This document shows, piece after piece, positions 48,800-64,000 of a DNA stretch of 64,000 bases; position 1 is the stretch's first letter, and every line of letters starts with the position of its first letter. Source of the stretch: Phallusia fumigata (lineage: Eukaryota > Chordata > Ascidiacea > Phlebobranchia > Ascidiidae). The stretch covers positions 576 to 64,575 of the forward strand of contig QXVZ01028511.1 of the NCBI GenBank assembly GCA_008931825.1, given 5' to 3'. Below the pieces are notes generated by a model, which was given only the letters and a program-made list of their open reading frames with translations, searched no databases and was not told the DNA's origin. The translations under genes and the position numbers were made by a program.

Positions 48800-50164
48800 T
48801 TATACTGGCCTAGATGTGAAAGCTTTGATACAAATAAGCAGTGGATGAACAAAACTGAGAACACAAAGTGCCAGGAGGAGATAGTTCACAACAGAAAACA
48901 AATACAAGTTACCGATGGTTAGAAACAAAGCGTACTGCAGAAATGCAAAAAGTCCAGCAAAAAAAAGGGACAATCCGTAAAGCTTACCAAAGTGGATCAT
49001 TGGAAAATTTTGAGCAAGAAAGTTTGAAACGCTACCGTATAGAAACGAACGAAAGAAAAGTACACTTACTAGGGAACCATATACGCTGTTAACCAACACT
49101 GTGACATTTAAAATAAGTTCAATACATCCTGTTATCAGCATGGATACAAAGAGGCCGCGTAATTTTCTGGTTTCTATTTTTTGAGAAGTGTTGTACTTTA
49201 CTACTGCGCCGGATATAAGGCCGTTTATAGGTGCTGCCATGCCGCCAAAAATCAGTATGTAACCAAAAAGGTTAGTAAAAAAGTCGAGTTTGTCCGCAGT
49301 CTCTATCTGACTAATCCAGGTTATGTAACTACCCAAGAAAAACACCAAACGCAGATGCCCAACGCACAGGAATATCAGGTTTGACCAAAAAAGTCGTGAT
49401 TTCAAACATGATTTTAATGATTTTGTCTGCTCCTGATTTAAGGTGTCTTGATTCTGCCACCCAAGTTCAACTTCAGATTTCGCCCGAGTTTGCTTTACAA
49501 ATTCTAAGACTTCAAAAATTCCATATTTTGATACGCTGCCATCTTTGTCAATTCGAATTTTGTTTTTTGGCATCAGGAGAAACGTGCGTAACCATGGAAA
49601 CACACTCAGGCAGGCCATAAACTGCAAAATGCTTTTGAGATGAAGACCATTGTCGTACGCCAACTTTACTAGAAAAAAGACAACTACACCAGAGTCGAAA
49701 GCCCCATTAAGTAGAAAGATGTAAACTGATTTGAAGTTAGTGGTTAGATCGCTTAACTTAATGTTACTGACAATAAATTGGAATCCTCCGACAGCAATCA
49801 TCATCATGGCTGGAAAAAGGAAACCAGGTGTTTGTGGTGACATCACAGCAAGCAAGGTCCAGCCAAGAGTGTTGAAGAAACAGGCAATGCTCCTGCTGGA
49901 CCATATGCCAAATCTGTCCAGTACATAACCGAACGGAATTGTGCTTAGCATGAGCATAGCTGTAGCCAAAGTGAATACCAGATTAAATGCCGCCTCGTCG
50001 GATGAGCCTGCTGTAAAAGTTCCGTTGCTAGATGGCGAAGAACGGTTCAGTGCAAAATAACCTTCCTGTGTTAGGACATACTGAAGTGAAGGCCAGCCGT
50101 ATATAGCACCTCCTTGTAATAACACTTCTAGCAAAGCGGTTGTGATGCTATGCGTATTAAGCAT
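48800..50164 (-). CDS. SLC43A3-like major facilitator transporter, intronless
   Basis: A 454-residue multipass protein of the SLC43 branch of the major facilitator superfamily; vertebrate SLC43A3 is a plasma-membrane equilibrative purine nucleobase transporter and SLC43A1/2 carry large neutral amino acids. Evidence: GWPSLQYVLTQEGYF after helix 1, a glycosylatable loop (NRSSPSSNGT), helix 2-3 motif GYVLDRFGIWSSR (the MFS signature), SNIKLSDLTTNF after helix 4, a long charged central loop (KNKIRIDKDGS to KSCLKSRLFWSN), then a second six-helix half. I start at the ATG at 50164; the open frame continues 13 codons upstream without an ATG and is broken from it by a good acceptor (CATTTTTTCAACAG). 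Human SLC43 genes have many introns, so a single exon suggests retroposition or intron loss. Substrate is not inferable. Confidence 0.88.
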   Translation of the reverse strand: MLNTHSITTALLEVLLQGGAIYGWPSLQYVLTQEGYFALNRSSPSSNGTFTAGSSDEAAFNLVFTLATAMLMLSTIPFGYVLDRFGIWSSRSIACFFNTLGWTLLAVMSPQTPGFLFPAMMMIAVGGFQFIVSNIKLSDLTTNFKSVYIFLLNGAFDSGVVVFFLVKLAYDNGLHLKSILQFMACLSVFPWLRTFLLMPKNKIRIDKDGSVSKYGIFEVLEFVKQTRAKSEVELGWQNQDTLNQEQTKSLKSCLKSRLFWSNLIFLCVGHLRLVFFLGSYITWISQIETADKLDFFTNLFGYILIFGGMAAPINGLISGAVVKYNTSQKIETRKLRGLFVSMLITGCIELILNVTVLVNSVYGSLVSVLFFRSFLYGSVSNFLAQNFPMIHFGKLYGLSLFFAGLFAFLQYALFLTIGNLYLFSVVNYLLLALCVLSFVHPLLICIKAFTSRPV

Positions 50165-50177
50165 TTTGACTGATGAA

Positions 50178-50197
50178 GTTCTGTTGAAAAAATGGCA
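50178..50197 (-). promoter_or_regulatory. 3' splice acceptor just upstream of the SLC43-like start
   Basis: A pyrimidine run ending in TTTTTTCAACAG lies about 15 nt before the ATG at 50164. The same arrangement (AATTTTTTGCAG, then AACTTTTAAGGCAAA, then ATG) precedes the second copy at 54214. It fits either a 5' UTR intron or a spliced-leader acceptor. Confidence 0.5.
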
Positions 50198-51529
50198 ATA
50201 CAAAGCAATAGATTTTGTGTTATTTTAGTGGTTGAACGACCAAACCTAAAATAAAAATAGTTCTGTTTTGTCCCCTCATTTTTTTTACGCGAAAAAACCT
50301 CAAATGAACTCAACTAATTATGACAGTTTCAAATTTGCTCTAAAATTATTCAGTGAATCATATAATTTAATTCTTTCAATGAAGTTGGCATCTAATTAGG
50401 AACAACTAGTTATATGCTTATCAGTTCTTACAACTTGCAATCTTACACAATACTAGGTTTTAGTTCGAACAGATAGCCATAGATTTTCACAAGCATGGCA
50501 ACCAGTCTGTCGAGCGGTCTGGTGTTGCTTAATGCACTCTGGCGTTAAAAAACTTCTAAACTTGACAACCAAAAATATTTGCATCTTACAGTGTTTGTGC
50601 AACGCCCTATATCTGTTTACAACGTAAGGTTAAGTGCTGCGGATCGCATTTTAAGTTCTGTGTCACACGGATTGCTTCGGGGAGTAAAGTTTTGCCAAAC
50701 GGGGCAAGTTGCACGGAAGTTTCAAGCGGTGTGACCCGTGTACGTCGGCTGTTACAGTTGACTGATTAGTTAGTTATTGCCTTTCACTCTGTTATTTGCA
50801 ATTCGTGTCAGACATTGAAGTGTTTACCAGGATGTGGGAATAGTTTGGGCACTTGTTTGTTGAGATACCTGTAATTTTTTCCCATATCTGCACACAGCGA
50901 TACACAATTTACAGGAAATTAAATCGACTTTGGGTGAAAAAAATCGACTTTTAATATTGAGTTTGAAGGGAATGTAAGTGCAGATATAACTGCAAATTTA
51001 ATTTTGCTTCATTGTGCATCGGTTAAAAATGCGGTAAAAAAAAGATTATGAACACAAAGTTTTAAGAGATCGATCGGTTTCGCTCGGTTAAATTAGGCGT
51101 CTCACTATTTAGCTGCAGTGTTGCAATTTTCTTCCCAGAAAGATCCAACACATTTCGGCAGTTATTCAACGTGTATTAACCAGAACTATCTTACTGTGAA
51201 GTTATGTCAAAACAACAAACAGTAATAAGCATTATTTTATTGAGACAATCCAGATTTAATCAACTTGGCCAAATACGTTAACTTAAGTTAATTTTTGCTT
51301 TGCGATTTCGTGCCGCAAAAAATTCAACTGTTTGTTTTTTGTGGTGAAAACCTCCTTTAATTAGGTGGACAACAAAGTAGCATTTGGTGAAACAGCTGAT
51401 TATTTTTTCTGCTTTCTAGTCGAAATTGTAAGTAGTACCAAAAGTAAAGCAGAAGTGCTGCAACAACCCAGTGAGAATGATTTTTTTTGCAATTTTCGTT
51501 TTTTGAGCTATATCTCTTTCCACCCCGAG

Positions 51530-51587
51530 CGTCTATATATAGACGATTTCGCGACTACCGTATAATCAGAGCGTCTATATTTAGACG
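51530..51587. repeat. Pair of 16-bp palindromes
   Basis: CGTCTATATATAGACG (51530-51545) is a perfect palindrome. CGTCTATATTTAGACG (51572-51587) is the same with one mismatch, 42 bp away. Both are preceded by GAG. No flanking inverted repeat or target duplication was identified. Confidence 0.8.
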
Positions 51588-52359
51588 GTAAATGAAATCG
51601 TCATTGCGTCATGATAAAAAGCCGTGGCTGCGTAAAAATACATTCAGTACATTGTATTTGGATGGAGTAACTGTTGCTTGCATCAAGAAATGTCTACGGT
51701 AAAATTTCAACAAATTATTAAATAATTTTGAAAACAACTTAACTACAAATAATAAAAAGTAGCACTTTGTTAGACTGCTACAAAAAAACGACTGTCAATA
51801 GACTCAAAATGAAATTTTCCCCTAGTCTGACATTACATTGATAGTTTACTCACCAAAAATCCAACCAATATACCTAATAGTTAGGCCGTGAATATTTCAT
51901 TTGCAACCATGCCCAAAACAAGCAATTTTCCGCAGTTTGCAAAAAGTTCGAAAAGGTCTTGCCAGTACACGGCAAAGAAGCACCCTTCAGCTCAACTGCT
52001 CACACACAGCTAAAACTAGCCTAGATGCAAGACGGGGAATTACCCTTTCTAAATCAACTTATCTTACGCTTTATTTCGTTTTAACGTAATCATCGATCAA
52101 GTAGTTTCAATTTTCCTTTGCGATACGTTTGCATCTAATAAGAAACACATGGTTACAGATTTCACGCTGCTTTTTGCAAAGGCATAACAACTCGTCTGGC
52201 GAGTTTTTTCTGCTGTTGCTTGAAGCACACAGATGTTAAAGAAGTCGAGGGCCGTCGGAGCGTAACTTCCAAACTCGCGAAAAACACGGATTTGTTTTGT
52301 GTTCGTGTAAGACCTCGGTCTGTTTACGACGTTGAGTTGAATGCAGGTCAAGCGGTGCT

Positions 52360-52432
52360 ATTGGTCCAAGCGGTGCGAATGGTCAAAGTGGTGCGAATGG
52401 TCCAAGCGGGGCGAATGGTCCAAGTGGGGTGA
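52360..52432 (+). repeat. 18-bp minisatellite encoding a collagen-like Gly-X-Y run
   Basis: Four to five units of GGTCCAAGCGGTGCGAAT with small changes. In one frame they read GAIGPSGANGQSGANGP and continue SGANGPSGVN before a non-repetitive tail that stays open to about 52545. AATGCAG before the repeat could be an acceptor but has a poor pyrimidine tract. It may be a lone exon of a collagen-like gene or a non-coding minisatellite. Confidence 0.5.
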
Positions 52433-54213
52433 ACGTATCGTCGCGTTTTGCTAAAGCTTTTTTCCCAAAGCACAAAAAACTCCCTTTCTCCACCTCTCAC
52501 TCCCTTAACTTAGATCCACCTTTTCAATCTGTGAAAATGTGGTAAATTTTGTCTTAAAAAAATGGTTACCTGGAGGTGTTTTATGGTTAATCTATTGAAC
52601 TTATTAAATTGGAAAAAATAAAAAAAGGGTCAGCACTTAAAGGTGGATCTAGGGTAAGGGTCTAATTGTGCGCAGAAGTCTCTCTCTTGTGAGCGTGCAA
52701 TCGTTGTGTGGCGCAACGTTTGGGTTTGACTTCAGGTGCAAGACCGCAGCCATCTCTATTTTGATTGAATGTGTTTTTACCATAAAAGAGCATCAAAACG
52801 TGGCAGCAGCATTCTCCGACCCGATGGTGTCCCAACGAATCGAGCTTTACGCCCATACTGTGTAGCAACACATATTAAACGTGTTGTCTTCGCTCGCTGT
52901 GGTTGCAAAGGATTACATGTTCGACTTTCTCCAATGCACTGTGACCTTGACATTTCATGCATGGTTAAATGCCACCCGATGCATCTTACGTTCCGGTGAC
53001 TGAGTTGACTCATGCCTCGCTTGCAACAAATTGGAAACCACATACTTTACTTCTTCGACAGTAAAAACTACACAGAATGTGAAAATATACGAGTTGATAA
53101 AATATTCCACTTTTTGCGGCACAACTGAATAGTAATTTATATCAAATACGGCGAGTAACCGCGCACACTTGTTATTTTAGGATTCAAGTTTTTGCTGTTA
53201 GATAGATGGATAGGGTGACAAAATATGGCACATTGAAATCACGTTTGTGCAAATACAAAAAAGTTAATCAATATCCTGCAGTAACTAATTACTTCAATGT
53301 TTTGGCACGGTTTGTTTTTAGTGTAATATTTTTGCAATTTTCCTGTTTTTTTTTCGAAAACGGTCATAATCACACATGCGTCGAAAGTCCAATCAATTTT
53401 TCCTCGATCAGGCGTTGCATCGAAAACAGTTTGAGAAACACTAATGTAATGCATGTCACTTCAAACAATGTAAATACAAAAGTTTAACTTTAGATTGAAA
53501 ACAAAACTGTTCATGTTGTTTTCCAATATTTATGGCGCGGTTTGTAAATTATCTTCTCGTTTCCGCTGTAGAGTTGTAAAATGTTGGCGTGACAGACAAA
53601 TTGCTTTTTTTCCGATAAAAGGGAAGGGATTGAGTTTGACTGATCGTATCTGTCTGACAGATAAACATGTAGCAGCTTGGATGTCGTATAGACTGTGTAA
53701 TCAGAAACACAGGTCGATTTGAAGCATAAGCTTAGGACCATTGGGCTAGTAAAAAACAAACGGTACACACAAAGAGAATTATTATTTGAAAGCACAAACA
53801 TATTGTCATCAACATTTATATGTTTAGTGTTAGTCTTTCCAGCTTAATTGCATGTTCCTTTAGAGTCAGTAGATGCTTACAGTCGGAAGAAACAGATTGT
53901 TTTAGATGTCGTTACGACGTAGTCATTTCAAGTGAAATAACCGAACTAAAGTAAATTGCAAAATCACGCAGCATTGGAGAGATAACTACTTGCAGACGCC
54001 CAAACGCTTGCCTTATGCGTGCCTGAGAATGTCTTGTGTAGTTTCGTGTGTTTAATTTTATCCATTGCCCTGAAAAAGAGCACTTACATACGCCGCCAAA
54101 AAGCCTTTGATATCAGACGAAAGAATTTTTAGATGTCAAATTTCATGTAACTTTAAGTTGACAAAAACGAATATCTATTGAATAAAAATTTTTTGCAGAA
54201 CTTTTAAGGCAAA

Positions 54214-54342
54214 ATGGTCGTACAAAATACACTTAGTATCACAACCGCAGTGCTGGAAGTGTTAATATAGGGCGGTGCTAAATACGGCTGGGCTTCGCTG
54301 CAGTATGTCCTCATGCAGGAAGGCTATTTTGCATTAAACCGG
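54214..54342 (+). pseudogene. 5' fragment of a second SLC43A3-like gene
   Basis: From an ATG, the frame reads MVVQNTLSITTAVLEVLI, a TAG stop, then GGAKYGWASLQYVLMQEGYF and ALNR. This matches the start of the transporter at 50164 (MLNTHSITTALLEVLLQ, GGAIYGWPSLQYVLTQEGYF, ALNR) on the opposite strand. The 5' UTR and acceptor just upstream also match. Homology stops at AACCGG, where the 195-bp satellite begins. The remaining 410 or so codons are absent, so this is a truncated duplicate. Confidence 0.85.
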
Positions 54343-56160
54343 TTTGGGGGTTCGAGAGGATGCCAAATCCGCCATAAACCGGTTCGAAACTGGAATATTC
54401 CGGCGAAAACCGCCCCAAAACCGAAACATTCCTCGATTTTTTGGCCCCCAAAAACCGAAAAATGAGCAAGGCTACAACCTTGGTGTTTTTGCCAAAATTG
54501 AGTCGAAACTTTTTGTTTCCGATTCCAGTTTAAACCGGTTTGGGAGTTCGGGAGGATGCCGAAACCGCCTTAAACCGGTTTAAAAGTGGAATATTCCGGC
54601 GAAAACCGCCCCAAAACTGAAAATTTCCTCGATTTTTTGGTCCCCAAAAACCGAAAAATTAGCAAGGCTATAGCCTTGGTGTTTTTTGGAAAATCGAGTC
54701 GAAAATTTTTGTTTCCGATTCCAGTTTAAACCGGTTTGGGGGTTCGAGAGAATGCCGAAACCGCCATAAACCGGTTCGAAACTGGAATATTCCGGCGAAA
54801 ACCGCCCCAAAACTGAAAATTTCCTCGATTTTTTGGTCCCCAAAAACCGAAAAATGAGCAAGGCTATAGCCTTGGTGTTTTTTGGAAAATCGAGTGAAAA
54901 TTTTTGTTTCCGATTCCAGTTTAAACCGGTTTGGGGGTTCGAGAGGATGCCAAAACCGCCATAAACCGGTTCGAAACTAGAATATTCCGGCGAAAACCGC
55001 CCCAAAACTGAGGGGGGGGGGGGGGGGTTGACCCCTCAAAACCGAAAAATGAGCAAGGCTATAGCCTTGGTGTTTTTTGGAAAATCGAGTGAAAATTTTT
55101 GTTTCCGATTCCAGTTTAAACCGGTTTGGGGGTTCGAGAGGATGCCAAAACCGCCATAAACCGGTTCGAAACTAGAATATTCCGGCGAAAACCGCCCCAA
55201 AACTGAGGGGGGGGGGGGGGGGTTGACCCCTCAAAACCGAAAAATGAGCAAGGCTATAGCCTTGGTGTTTTTTGGAAAATCGAGTGAAAATTTTTGTTTC
55301 CGATTCCAGTTTAAACCGGTTTGGGGGTTCGAGAGGATGCCAAAACCGCCATAAACCGGTTCGAAACTAGAATATTCCGGCGAAAACCGCCCCAAAACTG
55401 AGGGGGGGGGGGGGGGGTTGACCCCTCAAAACCGAAAAATGAGCAAGGCTATAGCCTTGGTGTTTTTTGGAAAATCGAGTGAAAATTTTTGTTTCCGATT
55501 CCAGTTTAAACCGGTTTGGGGGTTCGAGAGGATGCCAAAACCGCCATAAACCGGTTCGAAACTAGAATATTCCGGCGAAAACCGCCCCAAAACTGAGGGG
55601 GGGGGGGGGGGGTTGACCCCTCAAAACCGAAAAATGAGCAAGGCTATAGCCTTGGTGTTTTTTGGAAAATCGAGTGAAAATTTTTGTTTCCGATTCCAGT
55701 TTAAACCGGTTTGGGGGTTCGAGAGGATGCCGAAACCGCCAAAAACCGGTTCGAAACTGGAATATTCCGGCGAAAACCGCCCCAAAACTGAAAATTTCTT
55801 CGATTTTTTTTTCCCCAAAAACCGATAAATTAGCAAGGCTTTAGCCTTGGTATTTTTGTCAAATCGAGTCGTAATTTTTGTTTCCGATTCCAGTTCAAAC
55901 CGGTTTGCGGGTTCGGGAGGATGTCAAAACCGACTTTTGCCGGTTCGAAACTGGAATATTCCGCCAAAAACCGCCCAAAACTGAAAATTTCTTCTATTTT
56001 TTTGCCCCCAAAACTGAAAAATGACCCTTGGTGTGTTGTCGAAAATCGAGTCGAAGTTTCCTCGAGTTTTTTGGTCCCCCAGAGCTGAAAAATAAGCACG
56101 GCAACAGCTCCGATTTCCGAGGTCAGGTGTTCGCCAAGAGGCCAAACCCGCTTGACCGGT
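54337..56160. repeat. 195-bp satellite array
   Basis: Units begin with AAACCGGTTTGGGGGTTCG at 54337, 54532, 54728, 54923, 55118, 55313, 55508, 55703 and 55897, an almost constant 195 bp. The last unit and the tail to 56160 are decayed. Units rich in palindromes (AAACCGGTTT, GGAATATTCC, GGCTATAGCC). Four consecutive units share a run of about 16 G in place of the sequence AAAATTTCCTCGATTTTTTGG, and are otherwise near-identical, so they arose by recent unequal exchange. Because 195 is divisible by three, long frames cross the array on both strands; they are by-products. Confidence 0.95.
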
Positions 56161-56464
56161 TTGACATTGCATTATTGCTGTGACAACTGCCTGGAAAACG
56201 GAAAAATTTTCTTAAATTTTTGACCCACTTTCAAGAAAACCGAACGAGCAACGCTTGTTTTCGAAATTCGGCTCGAAATTGTATGTTTTCCGTTGTGGGT
56301 GTTCGGTTTGGACCAGCACCACTCGCAACTGTTTTGAAACTGTTAAATCCTGGAAAAAGTCTGGAATTTTCTTTTTTATGTGGTTACTTGGTTCAGCTGC
56401 AGTGTCATATCAACTCAAATTCTAAAAAAAATTAAAAAATAAAGACTTAACCAGGCTTGAATCA

Positions 56465-56470
56465 TTTATT
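56465..56470 (-). terminator. Candidate poly(A) signal of SUPT6H
   Basis: AATAAA on the minus strand, 238 nt after the SUPT6H stop, in an A/T-rich stretch and just beyond the decayed end of the satellite array. Confidence 0.6.
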
Positions 56471-56708
56471 ACACCGATGGCGATATACTTCGACAACCTG
56501 GCAATGGTTTGGGTCCCATAAAAACAAAAATTGGCCGCATTTACTCGCTGTATATAGGCTCAACAATGATTTCACATCAGCTTTAACAAATATTTCGGCC
56601 AAAAAATACATAAAATCCACGTTAAAAAAGTGTGACGGAAAAATAACTCGATATTATTTCTGCAGCCAGTTCATGCCCCTGACCGAAGCTACGTGAACCC
56701 CAAAAATG

Positions 56709-63904
<7,196 letters not shown>

Positions 63905-64000
63905 CTGCAACGATTGACGGGCTTTACATATGCTTTAACGAAGCCAGTGATTCTCTAGCAGCCTGCTTGTCTTGAGCACCGAACTTCTCATACTAATACT

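Noticed and set aside
54580-55836. Long frames across the 195-bp array, up to 141 codons
   Set aside because: They repeat with the satellite because 195 is divisible by three; the repeated peptide is a by-product and reads differently on each strand.

Overview
This looks like about 64 kb of nuclear DNA from an invertebrate deuterostome, most likely a tunicate (ascidian). The protein-coding exons read as close relatives of vertebrate proteins (CSTF2, KCTD7, SUPT6H). They are cut by mostly short AT-rich introns with GT-AG ends, non-coding DNA is AT-rich, and several genes have a 3' splice acceptor just ahead of the start codon, as trans-spliced tunicate genes often do. The assignment is an inference; no rRNA, mitochondrial or other species marker is present.

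Layout: an ACGT-rich repeat lies at 1-360. A complete ten-exon CSTF2 gene (cleavage stimulation factor 64 kDa subunit) runs at 1542-8776 (+), and its 3.9-kb fourth intron is packed with tandem and dispersed repeats. An eleven-exon gene at 10629-18739 (+) encodes a polytopic membrane protein that I read as four successive claudin/PMP22-like four-helix units in one chain, the most unusual gene here. About 14 kb follow (18.7-32.9 kb) in which I see no gene. A two-exon gene of unknown family lies at 32914-34069 (+). Two short hAT-like elements sit side by side near 38 kb, followed by a five-exon KCTD7 orthologue (38833-43294, +). After another gene-poor stretch comes an intronless SLC43A3-like transporter (48800-50164, -). 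A 5' fragment of a second copy of it lies at 54214-54342 (+) and breaks off exactly where a 195-bp satellite array (54337-56160) begins. The right end carries the 3' part of SUPT6H/SPT6 (56709-63904, -), thirteen exons from the helix-hairpin-helix region to the C-terminus; its 5' part is outside the window.

Mobile and repetitive DNA: nonautonomous hAT-type elements with 8-bp target duplications (15344-16358, 38123-38503, and a shared family at 14821-14965 and 37936-38099), a second hAT-like family (7008-7340 and 13343-13640), and a dispersed element with internal tandem arrays and a common 3' end (CSTF2 intron, 12.6 kb, SUPT6H introns). No retrovirus-like or LTR element was recognised.

The genes do not form one pathway. 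CSTF2 (mRNA 3'-end formation) and SUPT6H (elongation through nucleosomes) are housekeeping RNA polymerase II factors. KCTD7 and the SLC43A3-like transporter are unrelated neighbours. Exon boundaries were set by eye from splice sites, reading phase and remembered human homologues; the phases close throughout CSTF2, KCTD7 and SUPT6H and at all but one or two junctions of the membrane gene.
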